From contig NZ_JACHYC010000002.1 in the NCBI RefSeq assembly GCF_014192575.1, positions 930,001-994,000 on the forward strand: a stretch of DNA of 64,000 nt, written 5' to 3'. The DNA is from Variovorax sp. Sphag1AA (lineage in GTDB: Bacteria; Pseudomonadota; Gammaproteobacteria; Burkholderiales; Burkholderiaceae_C). Made by a program: the position numbers and the translations under genes. Positions 9,071 to 17,459 of the stretch are shown here, one piece after another (within the stretch, counting starts at the first letter, position 1; the number at the start of each line of letters is the position of its first letter). The notes under the pieces are model-generated. The model had not been told where the DNA came from. It saw nothing but the letters and a program-made list of their open reading frames with translations, and searched no databases.

Positions 9071-9087
9071 GAACGCATCGTTCGCAT
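9071..9087. promoter_or_regulatory. Candidate operator between acyl-CoA operon and AraC-type regulator
   Basis: The 126-base divergent gap contains GAACG-CAT-CGTTC (9071-9083), a perfect 5-bp inverted repeat, overlapping two direct copies of CGCAT (9074 and 9083). AraC-type regulators usually bind direct or inverted half-sites near the promoter they control. The element is short and could be chance. Confidence 0.3.
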
Positions 9088-9108
9088 GGCAAATCACATC
9101 AATCCAAA

Positions 9109-10149
9109 GTGCGTCACCGACTGACGAAGAAGACACCGATCACCATTCCGGTCCCGATGGTGCGCGGCATGCTCGCCGGCATCGAGGCGCGCGGGGAGTC
9201 GAGCGACGCGTACCTGGCCGACGCGGCCATTCCTGCGGAGCTGCTGTCGCATCCCGGCGCACGCGTGACGGCGGAGCAATACGTTGCGCTGTTCCGTCTC
9301 CTGATCGAGCGGCGCGCCGACGAGAGCCTGGGGTTTCTCGCGCGCCCGCTCAAGCCGGGCAGCTTTGCGCTCATGGCGCATTCGGCCATGGGTGCGCGCA
9401 ACCTCGACGAAGCCATCCGCCGCGTCGCGAAGACCTTCTGGTTGATGCGTGACGACGTGACGCTCGGTTTGCTGCGCGAAGGCGATCTAGCGGCCCTGGC
9501 ACTGACGTTCAGCGACACCGTGGTCGCGCGCCAGCACTTTCTTCACGAACTCCTGCTACGGGTGTTCTGGCGGCTTGTCGCATGGCTCGCGGGTGGCCGC
9601 CTGCCGGCCACGCGCTTCGACTTCGAATTCGTCAGCCCACCGCACGTGAGCAGCTACAGCCAGGCCTTTCCGGCCCAGCTGCAGTTCGGCCAGGCGCACA
9701 CCGCGATCTGGTTCGACGCGTCATGGCTGCAGGTGCCGGTGCGTCGCGACGAAGCCGCGCTACGCACGTTTCTGGCTGATGCGCAGGCCAACATCATCAT
9801 GCCGCGCCGCAACGAAGACGAGACCAGCGCGCGCGTGCGCAATCACCTACGGCGCACCCAGCCAAGCTGGCCGGACCTCGCGGGGACGGCCTCCGCGATG
9901 CACATGTCCACCGCGACCCTGCAGCGGCGGCTGGCCATCGAGGGAACGTCCTTCCAGGCCCTGAAGGACGAGCTGCGGCGCGACGTGGCCATCGTGCGCC
10001 TGAACACCAGCACCACGCCGCTGGCGGAACTTGCGCTGGAACTGGGCTTTACCGATAGCGCGGGCTTCCAGCGCGCATTCAAGAGTTGGACCGGCAGCTC
10101 GCCCGGCGCCTACCGGCAGGGCAAGGCCGAGCGGGCAGCGCCGGGTTAG
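9109..10149 (+). CDS. AraC-family transcriptional regulator (arabinose-binding-like N-terminal domain)
   Basis: About 346 residues. The N-terminal 200 residues match the domain found in OruR/ArgR-like AraC regulators (opening with TIPVPMVRGMLAG). The C-terminal 100 residues are the double helix-turn-helix, including the signature LAELALELGFTDSAGFQRAF. I used a GTG at 9109 because family similarity begins about 10 residues later. ATGs at 9028/9037 (with AGGA upstream) or 9157 are alternatives. It is divergent from the acyl-CoA operon and is the obvious candidate to control it in response to a pathway acid or acyl-CoA. The stop overlaps the convergent nitrobindin-like gene by 4 bases. Confidence 0.85.
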   Translation: MRHRLTKKTPITIPVPMVRGMLAGIEARGESSDAYLADAAIPAELLSHPGARVTAEQYVALFRLLIERRADESLGFLARPLKPGSFALMAHSAMGARNLDEAIRRVAKTFWLMRDDVTLGLLREGDLAALALTFSDTVVARQHFLHELLLRVFWRLVAWLAGGRLPATRFDFEFVSPPHVSSYSQAFPAQLQFGQAHTAIWFDASWLQVPVRRDEAALRTFLADAQANIIMPRRNEDETSARVRNHLRRTQPSWPDLAGTASAMHMSTATLQRRLAIEGTSFQALKDELRRDVAIVRLNTSTTPLAELALELGFTDSAGFQRAFKSWTGSSPGAYRQGKAERAAPG

Positions 10150-10787
10150 CGGGTCATAGCCGAAGCCAGCGGATTCGGCGACGGCTCGCCGATCCTGGTG
10201 AGCGTGTTCTTGTCGGTGTGGTGGAAGGGCTCGGCCTGCCCACGGATCTGCAGCACCGTGTCCTGCCGGTAGGTCCACGTGCCGTCGGCGTTGAATTCCA
10301 CCTCGACGCGCCAGTCCGTCGTGGTGAAGGCGTGTTCGAGGAAGGGATTGGACACGATGCCGTTGGTGAGGCTGCCGCGCACCGCACTGAGCTCGAAGCG
10401 ATCCGCATCCGCCGTCGCATGGCCCGTCGCCATCGCGATCTGCCCCCGCGGAATCGCGAGCGTGTGCAGCACCGTGCCGGTCGCGGGCTCCCAGAGCCAG
10501 TAGCCGACCTGGTCGTGATACATCTTGGTCAGCCCCGGCTTGTGGATGAAGGTGTGATAGCGCAGCCCGTAGTAGACCTGCGGGCCGTTGGTCTGCGGGT
10601 CGATCGGCTGCAGCTCGTAGTGCTCGACGTAGACCTGCGTCTTCGGCCCTTGCGCCTTGGGCTTCACGTCGACGCCTTTCTCTCCGCGCCAGAGCCCCGC
10701 CATGCGGCGCAGGGGCCCCAGATTGGCGAGCGTGTTGCCGTCGAGGTCGGAGGGTTCGGTGTAGATGTCTTCAGGGAAGTCGGACAT
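10146..10787 (-). CDS. Nitrobindin/FABP-like heme-binding beta-barrel protein
   Basis: A 213-residue protein with the G-x-W-x-G motif (AGLWRGEKG, around res 31-39) at the start of the barrel domain shared by nitrobindin, the THAP4 C-terminal domain and DUF1794 proteins. These are cytoplasmic ten-stranded barrels; several bind ferric heme or NO. The later segments FLEHAFTTTDW and WTYRQDTVLQI fit the last strands. Whether heme is bound here cannot be judged without locating the proximal His. It ends within the AraC regulator gene and may be unrelated to its neighbours. Confidence 0.7.
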   Translation of the reverse strand: MSDFPEDIYTEPSDLDGNTLANLGPLRRMAGLWRGEKGVDVKPKAQGPKTQVYVEHYELQPIDPQTNGPQVYYGLRYHTFIHKPGLTKMYHDQVGYWLWEPATGTVLHTLAIPRGQIAMATGHATADADRFELSAVRGSLTNGIVSNPFLEHAFTTTDWRVEVEFNADGTWTYRQDTVLQIRGQAEPFHHTDKNTLTRIGEPSPNPLASAMTR

Positions 10788-10870
10788 GGCGGTGCGTGGG
10801 GGAGTTGGTGGGGGATGGAGATAGCCGGGCGATCCTACCTCCGCCCACCACCGCAGCCCAAGGCGCGCGA

Positions 10871-11332
10871 TCAGAGCAGACGGACGCGGATCTCTCGAAG
10901 ACCCCGGAGGTGCCGCGGTCCAAGTTGGCGATCGGCTGTCGCCAGGAGCGAAAGTGGTCCTACGGGCTCCCTGAGCAGCTCCCCGTCGCGTTCGTACACC
11001 ACGAGCACGCCATCCCCAGCATCGGCGTTGTAGAGCTCGTTCCAGCTGAAGATGGCCTGATAGTCATCGGCGCCTTGTGCGATCACGACGCAGCGCTTCA
11101 ACTCGGAACGTGGCTGCGAGGAAAAGCCGGACCGATCCAATAGATCGATGAGGCGAACGCCAACGTAGCTTTGAGCGCTGAAGACCGGTCGGCCGGTGAA
11201 GCAGTTCACCTGCGTCGGCCCCAGTTCCCGCCGCTTCAGTTGGAAGATCTCGGCCATGTCGATCTGCCGCGGATGAGGCACGTGGCCGCTAAGCGACAGC
11301 GTGGGCTCGGCGAGAACGGTTGCTGCTTTCAT
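10871..11332 (-). CDS. Small molybdopterin-dependent oxidoreductase-like protein
   Basis: A 153-residue protein resembling a single oxidoreductase molybdopterin-binding (sulfite-oxidase fold) domain: LSLSGHV near the start, Cys in VNCFTG, then SYVGVRLIDLLDRSGF and VVIAQGADDYQAIFSWNEL. It is much shorter than sulfite oxidase or YedY (about 300 residues) and has no dimer or heme domain. The start at 11332 is chosen because the preceding 19 in-frame residues look non-coding; no strong ribosome site is visible. Similar small proteins occur singly in beta- and gammaproteobacteria with unknown roles. Confidence 0.6.
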   Translation of the reverse strand: MKAATVLAEPTLSLSGHVPHPRQIDMAEIFQLKRRELGPTQVNCFTGRPVFSAQSYVGVRLIDLLDRSGFSSQPRSELKRCVVIAQGADDYQAIFSWNELYNADAGDGVLVVYERDGELLREPVGPLSLLATADRQLGPRHLRGLREIRVRLL

Positions 11333-11407
11333 CCGCGTAGAAATATTGGGGGTGGCCCATTGTGGCGAGGCGAGGGGCCCTCGAACCATGGGTGCACAAA
11401 TGACCCA

Positions 11408-11425
11408 TATATCCTCGAGAATATA
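11408..11425. promoter_or_regulatory. AT-rich 18-bp near-palindrome, possible operator
   Basis: TATATCCTCGAGAATATA reads the same on both strands at 16 of 18 positions and stands out by its low GC. It lies in the 127-base gap upstream of the small molybdopterin-type gene and downstream of the DUF779 gene, both on the minus strand. It would sit about 76 bases upstream of that start, a plausible operator or promoter position. Confidence 0.35.
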
Positions 11426-11459
11426 GCGAATGCCCGCCGGCGGCGGGTCACCTTGGCGG

Positions 11460-11834
11460 TCAGGCGATCGGATTCGCTTCGAGCCAGGCGGATTCCTCGT
11501 CCGAATACAGACGCGAGCGCGTGAGGAATCGCAGTCCTTCGGGGCCTTCCAGCGAGAACATGCCGCCGCGCCCCGGCACGACGTCGATGATCAATTGCGT
11601 GTGCTGCCAGTACTCGAATTGCGGACCGCTGATGTAGAAGGGCATGCCGCCGATGTGGCCGAGCAGCTTGTCGTAGTCGCCCACGATGAACTCGCCCTGG
11701 GGATAGCACATTGGCGCGCTGCCGTCGCAGCAGCCGCCCGACTGATGGAACATCAGCGGGCCGTGCTTCGCTGCGAGCTTCCCGATGAGGCCCAGCGAAG
11801 CATCGGTAGCCACTACTCGTTGAACAGACTGCAT
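11460..11834 (-). CDS. DUF779 domain-containing protein
   Basis: A 124-residue protein of the DUF779 family, which is regularly encoded next to AldB-type aldehyde dehydrogenases. Diagnostic segments are GPLMFHQSGGCCDGSAPMC, with three Cys and one His that could bind metal, and FEYWQHTQL. The start at 11834 has AAAGGC upstream; the longer reading adds 14 unrelated residues. It follows the aldehyde dehydrogenase gene by 58 bases on the same strand, so it is probably co-expressed and may help the dehydrogenase or detoxify its substrate. Its biochemical function is not established. Confidence 0.8.
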   Translation of the reverse strand: MQSVQRVVATDASLGLIGKLAAKHGPLMFHQSGGCCDGSAPMCYPQGEFIVGDYDKLLGHIGGMPFYISGPQFEYWQHTQLIIDVVPGRGGMFSLEGPEGLRFLTRSRLYSDEESAWLEANPIA

Positions 11835-11892
11835 GAATGCCTTTCGAGCCGGCCCCGTGCGACCTCTCGGCCGCACGGAGCAGGTACCACGG

Positions 11893-13413
<1,521 letters not shown>

Positions 13414-13474
13414 GCGTGTCTCCTTGCGTAGAGGTTGAATTCGGCGCCGTCATGCACGGCCCCGCATCGGACAC

Positions 13475-13490
13475 TGCAACGCGCATACCC
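13475..13490 (-). promoter_or_regulatory. Candidate sigma-54 (-24/-12) promoter for aldehyde dehydrogenase
   Basis: Read on the minus strand the site is GGGTATGCGCGTTGCA. It has the invariant GG and GC separated by exactly 10 bases and a perfect TTGCA -12 element, with a weaker -24 half (consensus TGGCAC). It would start transcription about 50 bases before the dehydrogenase ATG. The divergent gene encodes a sigma-54 activator, which makes this functional class likely. Confidence 0.6.
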
Positions 13491-13554
13491 GCTTGCCTTC
13501 GGGCATTCCCTGAGTGCGGTTCCCTTCGAGAACTGCAGTGCCCTCAGGGGCGAT

Positions 13555-13569
13555 GTCGCATCGCGCGAC
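13555..13569. promoter_or_regulatory. Upstream activator site 1 (15-bp palindrome)
   Basis: GTCGCATCGCGCGAC: inverted GTCGC/GCGAC arms. It is the same length and sequence pattern (GTCGCA-N3-YGCGAC) as the second site centred 44 bases away, about four helical turns. It lies about 80 bases upstream of the -12 element, the usual distance for a bacterial enhancer-binding protein. Confidence 0.55.
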
Positions 13570-13598
13570 GTATTCGTGAGAACATGACGAATCCCGTT

Positions 13599-13613
13599 GT
13601 CGCAATCTGCGAC
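13599..13613. promoter_or_regulatory. Upstream activator site 2 (15-bp palindrome)
   Basis: GTCGCAATCTGCGAC: perfect 6-bp arms around 3 bases, matching site 1 in pattern. It lies 22 bases before the ATG of the AcoR-like gene, so the activator may also control its own expression. The position argues against the alternative TTG start at 13597, which would place the site in coding sequence. Confidence 0.6.
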
Positions 13614-13635
13614 GGCGCTGAAACGGAGACGATCA

Positions 13636-15492
13636 ATGCTCGTGCTGCCGACGCCGGCTCCGCAAGTGGAACTGGCCCGAGAACTGTTTTTCCGTCAGGG
13701 CCAGGTTCCGGACGCCGGAATCTCCCCGCTCATCCTGCGTTCCTGGCGCCGGAGTCAGCCCGTGGAGAACCGGCGCATCGACCCCGAGCCGCTCGGGCTG
13801 GCGCTCCTGCAGCAGCGCAGGGAACAGGCGATGCAACTGCTGAGGTGCGCGCAGCCGGAGCTGGACGGCTTGGCGGAGCACGCGGCGGCCAGCGGTTGCG
13901 TGGTGGTGCTCTCCGACGCGAGCGGCCTCATCCTCGAAGAGATCGGGAGCCCGGAGTTCCTGCCCAAGGCACAGCAGGTCGCGCTGCAGCCGGGTGTCGA
14001 TTGGTCCGAAGGCAGCCGCGGCACCAACGCGATCGGCACGGCGTTGGCTGAAGGAGAAGCGCTCACGGTCCTCGGCCGCGAGCACTACCTCGATCAGATC
14101 GGCGTCATCGGATGCGCGGCCGCACCGATATTCACCGGCAGAGGCGATCTCGTCGGAGCGCTCGACATCTCCGGCGATGCGAGCAGCATCGATGCGCATG
14201 CACTCGGACTGGTGCGGCTGGCGGCCTGCCAGGTCGAGCACCGCATGGCGTTGGCAACCGCCCGCGGCGATCTGCTGCGCTTTCATCTTCGGCCGGCCTT
14301 GATCGGAACACCACGCGAGGCATTGGTGATGGTGGAGGATGGGCGCGTCGTCGGAGCCAACCGCATCGCGCTGGAGCTTCTCCAACGCGTCTGGAGCGAC
14401 GTGCTGGATCTGGAGGTGGAGGCAGTCCTCGGCACCCGCTGGAACGTTCTGGAACATCAGCGCGGCCTGCTGACGCTTCCCGGTGGTCAACAGATTGCGG
14501 CGTTGGCGGAGCGTGCTCGCGCGGTCGCGGGCAGCGTTCGCCCGCAGACTGGCGGACGACAGGTGGAGACCTCCGACGCGGATGACGTCGTTGCTCCGCT
14601 GCTGAAGCAGGCTGTTCGCGTGCTCGACGAAGGCGTGGCCGTGCTCGTGACGGGCGAGACCGGATCCGGCAAGGATCTCTTCGCGCGCAGCTTGCATGCC
14701 GCGTCGCGGCGCGCCAAGGGTCCATTGGTGGCGGTCGACTGCGCATCGCTGCCGGAGAGCCTGATCGAAGCCGAACTGTTCGGCTACGAGGAGGGCGCCT
14801 ACACAGGCGCTCGCCGCCGGGGCATGCCGGGTCGGATTCGCGAGGCGCATGGTGGCGTTCTGTTCCTCGACGAGATCGCGGACATGCCGCTGTCCTTGCA
14901 GACACGCCTGCTGAGAGTGCTCGAGGAGCGTTGCGTCACGCCCCTGGGTGGGGGCAAGCCGCAGCCAGTCGATTTCGATCTGGTCTGTGCAACGCATGGG
15001 AATCTGGCCGCGCTGGTCGAGCAGGGTCGCTTCAGGGCCGACCTGATGTACCGGGTCGCTGGTTTCCAGATTCGACTTCCCGCGCTGCGCGAACGCAGCG
15101 ATCGTGGCGCGCTGATCGAACGCCTGCTTGCGGAACTGGGGGGCCAGAGAAAGGGACTGCGGTTGAGCCGGACCGCCCTCGCAGCCCTTGTTCACTACCC
15201 ATGGCCGGGCAACGTGCGTGAACTCCGCAGCGTGTTGCGCACGCTCGTCGCGCTGTGCGAGCAAGGGCAGACCATCGATGCGGCCGACTTGCCGCTACAA
15301 GGCATCTCGCCGTCGGAGCGCGACGTACCCCCGACGCAGGCCTGTGCTTCCGGCACGCTGGTCGCGATCACCGATCGCGCCGTCGAGGAGGCGATGGCGC
15401 AATGTGGCCTCAACGTCGCCGACGCGGCCCGCGTGCTGGGTGTGCATCGAAGCACGATCTATCGCCACCTGGCTGCGCGACGTCGAGCCTGA
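13636..15492 (+). CDS. Sigma-54-dependent activator, AcoR family
   Basis: A 618-residue enhancer-binding protein. The N-terminal half has an AcoR-type GAF domain (GSRGTNAIGTAL; GALDIS). The AAA+ domain has Walker A GETGSGKD (about res 340-347), the sigma-54 contact loop GAYTGA (387-392, a Tyr variant of GAFTGA), Walker B GVLFLDEIAD and the arginine-finger region FRADLMYRV. The last 40 residues are a Fis-type helix-turn-helix (AARVLGVHRSTIYRHL). The ATG start has GGAG 7 bases upstream. AcoR-like proteins sense acetoin, alcohols or aldehydes; the divergent aldehyde dehydrogenase is the likely target. Confidence 0.92.
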   Translation: MLVLPTPAPQVELARELFFRQGQVPDAGISPLILRSWRRSQPVENRRIDPEPLGLALLQQRREQAMQLLRCAQPELDGLAEHAAASGCVVVLSDASGLILEEIGSPEFLPKAQQVALQPGVDWSEGSRGTNAIGTALAEGEALTVLGREHYLDQIGVIGCAAAPIFTGRGDLVGALDISGDASSIDAHALGLVRLAACQVEHRMALATARGDLLRFHLRPALIGTPREALVMVEDGRVVGANRIALELLQRVWSDVLDLEVEAVLGTRWNVLEHQRGLLTLPGGQQIAALAERARAVAGSVRPQTGGRQVETSDADDVVAPLLKQAVRVLDEGVAVLVTGETGSGKDLFARSLHAASRRAKGPLVAVDCASLPESLIEAELFGYEEGAYTGARRRGMPGRIREAHGGVLFLDEIADMPLSLQTRLLRVLEERCVTPLGGGKPQPVDFDLVCATHGNLAALVEQGRFRADLMYRVAGFQIRLPALRERSDRGALIERLLAELGGQRKGLRLSRTALAALVHYPWPGNVRELRSVLRTLVALCEQGQTIDAADLPLQGISPSERDVPPTQACASGTLVAITDRAVEEAMAQCGLNVADAARVLGVHRSTIYRHLAARRRA

Positions 15493-15535
15493 GCAGGAGG
15501 CAGAGCCGGGCGGCGATCGCCCATCGTTATGCCAA

Positions 15536-15550
15536 GCCGTATATTACGGC
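15536..15550. promoter_or_regulatory. Perfect 15-bp palindromic operator upstream of DUF2325-marR genes
   Basis: GCCGTA-TAT-TACGGC, perfect 6-bp arms, 30 bases before the ATG at 15580. It overlaps a -10-like TATATT. The size and symmetry suit a MarR-type dimer, and a MarR gene is the second gene of this unit, so autorepression is plausible. A wider imperfect symmetry (CGTTAT at 15525 with ATTACG) also exists. Confidence 0.55.
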
Positions 15551-15579
15551 CGAGCGCTGGCGACTTCTTCCTACTTCGC

Positions 15580-16896
15580 ATGAACAACTTTTCTCAGGCT
15601 CGTCCGGCAATCCGGCCGAACTTCCCGATGGGCCGCGTGGCCGGCGAACTCGCCGGCCGATGGGCGGCAGAACCCGAGATGCCACGGCCGGCCGACGTCG
15701 AGCCCGCGGCAGCGCGTGTACGACTGGGCGATCTCGACACCCATCTGCATTGCTCGATCGTCGGCACCTGCCTCACCGATGCGGATCTCCGAAAGGTCCT
15801 GGCGCGCTTCGTGGACGTGCAAGACGCCACCGATCTCGATCTGCACCACGAAGCTGTGCGACTCGCGGGCAGCGATGCGCAGGTGGCGCGCGCGTTGCAC
15901 AAGGCGCTGGACGCGCGTTTCGATGCCGTGCTGAGACGCTTTGCCAAGGCCAGGAATGAGCAGGACGTGCGGGCGCTCTGGCGCGAGTTCCATCAGCGCG
16001 GGGAGGTGCCCGCGGCCTACTGGGCTGTGCTGTCGCATCGACACGCGTCGGGCGCCGTGCGGCAAGAGGTCTTTGGCGAAGTTCACATGCTGTCGCACCT
16101 GATGGGTGCTTCCACGCGTGCGGACCTTCGGCAGCGAGTCTTCCTGCAGGCCGAGAATGACCAGCTCCGAGCGCAGCACGCGCAATTGCAGGATCGCTAT
16201 CAGCGTCTCGTGGAGACCCATGACCGGACGGATCAGGAGCACCAGCAGACCGCGACCCTGCTACGCGTGGCCCGTTCCGAGATCGAGGAATTGCGGGCAC
16301 GGACGGCGGTGCGGCCTGAGTCTCCTGCCGATACGCCGTCAGAGCAGGTCGCCCTGCACACGCAGAGGCGCGAACATGCAGAGCAGCGTGCAGCGAGAGC
16401 GGTTCAGGAAGTCGACGAGCTCAAAGCGGAGATGGACCATCTGCGGCTGAAGCTGCAGCAGGTGGTGGGCGAACTGCACGCGGCGGATGCCCAATTGCAC
16501 CGTTGGCTCTCCGAGGAAAGCGCGGATGCAGCGATCGCGCCGGCCGAGCTCGGAGGTCGCCGTCTGCTGTATGTCGGCGGTCGGCCAAGTTCCGCGAACG
16601 CCATTCAGGAGTGGGTCGAACGCAATGGTGGGGAATTGCGCCGCCATGACGGCGGGTTCGAAGATCGAAAAGGCCAACTGGCGGCGGACATTGCGTGGGC
16701 CGATCGGGTGGTCTTCCCCGTGGATTGCATCGATCACGATTCCGCCGGAAGCATCAAGCGCCACTGCGTCCGGCTGGGAATCCCATTCACGCCGCTTCGC
16801 ACCGCGAGCCTCGCGAGCTTCGTCGCGGCTGCCAGCAGCGAATGGATTCAGCGGCAGCCGACCGCCGGATCGCACCTTTGCCTGAGGCACGCGTGA
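15580..16896 (+). CDS. DUF2325 domain protein with coiled coil
   Basis: A 438-residue protein in three parts. The N-terminal region contains the motif HLHCSIVGTCLTDADLRKVL, which recurs in DUF2325 proteins. A long Gln/Arg/Glu-rich coiled coil follows (about res 190-310). The C-terminal DUF2325 domain (about 325-420) has VGGR, RRHDGGFEDRKGQL and VVFPVDCIDHDSAG-type conserved His, Cys and Asp, suggesting a metal or nucleotide site. Function is unknown. I chose the ATG at 15580 because the earlier ATG (15529) would put a perfect palindrome inside the coding region. No clear ribosome site is seen for either. Its GTGA stop overlaps the marR start. Confidence 0.75.
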   Translation: MNNFSQARPAIRPNFPMGRVAGELAGRWAAEPEMPRPADVEPAAARVRLGDLDTHLHCSIVGTCLTDADLRKVLARFVDVQDATDLDLHHEAVRLAGSDAQVARALHKALDARFDAVLRRFAKARNEQDVRALWREFHQRGEVPAAYWAVLSHRHASGAVRQEVFGEVHMLSHLMGASTRADLRQRVFLQAENDQLRAQHAQLQDRYQRLVETHDRTDQEHQQTATLLRVARSEIEELRARTAVRPESPADTPSEQVALHTQRREHAEQRAARAVQEVDELKAEMDHLRLKLQQVVGELHAADAQLHRWLSEESADAAIAPAELGGRRLLYVGGRPSSANAIQEWVERNGGELRRHDGGFEDRKGQLAADIAWADRVVFPVDCIDHDSAGSIKRHCVRLGIPFTPLRTASLASFVAAASSEWIQRQPTAGSHLCLRHA

Positions 16897-17414
16897 GCGC
16901 TCGGGACGGCTCCTCGCCCTGGATCGACCTGGACGCGGACGGCGATGGCCTGTCGGTCGATACCTTCATCACCACATTGATGAGCCAGGTCGGGAGCGCA
17001 CTGCGCCGCACCATCACGGTTCCCTACGTGCAGCAGTTCGGCCTGACGGTGTCCGAGTGGCGCCTGCTGTCGCTGATCGCCCACCACTGTCGCATCTCGT
17101 TTGCCGACCTCGTGATGCAATCCGAATCGGACAAGGCATTGGTCAGCCGGACGGTCAAGGTGCTGCAGAGTCGCGGTCTCGTTCGGGTAGAAGGCGAGGG
17201 CGATACGCCCCGCAGGAAGGTGTGGTGCGCGATCACGCCATCCGGGCAGGCGCTGTATCAGGACGCGATTCCGATCGCTCGTGAACGACAGGCGACGGCC
17301 ATCCGGTCGTTGTCACAGGAAGAGCGTGATGTGATGTACAGAGCCCTGAGGCGGCTTCGAGCGCACTGTTTGCAGTCCGAAGCGCAACCAAGTATCAGAT
17401 CCGCGCGGGATTAG
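16893..17414 (+). CDS. MarR-family transcriptional regulator
   Basis: A 173-residue winged-helix regulator. The GTG start at 16893 overlaps the previous stop (GTGA) and has GAGG 5 bases upstream, so it is translationally coupled to the DUF2325 gene. The family core is visible: LTVSEWRLLSLIAHH (helix before the HTH), QSESDKALVSRTVKVLQSRGLV (recognition helix) and the wing EGDTPRRKVWCAITPSG. MarR proteins repress neighbouring genes and release DNA on binding a small ligand or on oxidation. The palindrome at 15536-15550 is its candidate site. The next gene encodes an oxyanion-type binding protein. Confidence 0.88.
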   Translation: MSARDGSSPWIDLDADGDGLSVDTFITTLMSQVGSALRRTITVPYVQQFGLTVSEWRLLSLIAHHCRISFADLVMQSESDKALVSRTVKVLQSRGLVRVEGEGDTPRRKVWCAITPSGQALYQDAIPIARERQATAIRSLSQEERDVMYRALRRLRAHCLQSEAQPSIRSARD

Positions 17415-17459
17415 ACGAGGTCTTGCCACCACCAACTCTCATCAACCGGAGGCATTCCG

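Noticed and set aside
7564..9108. N-terminal 500-codon extension of the AraC regulator frame
   Set aside because: It is antisense to the acyl-CoA ligase; family similarity begins only near 9130.
13543..13552. GGGCAC as a second sigma-54 -24 element
   Set aside because: The -12 position reads CT or TC instead of GC at the required 10-base spacing.
13597..13635. TTG start for the AcoR-like gene
   Set aside because: No ribosome site, and it would put the palindrome 13599-13613 in coding sequence; the ATG at 13636 has GGAG at good spacing.
15523..15548. ModE-type molybdate box before the DUF2325 gene
   Set aside because: The wider arms match only 5 of 6 and the core differs from the ModE consensus; the perfect 15-bp palindrome is a simpler reading.
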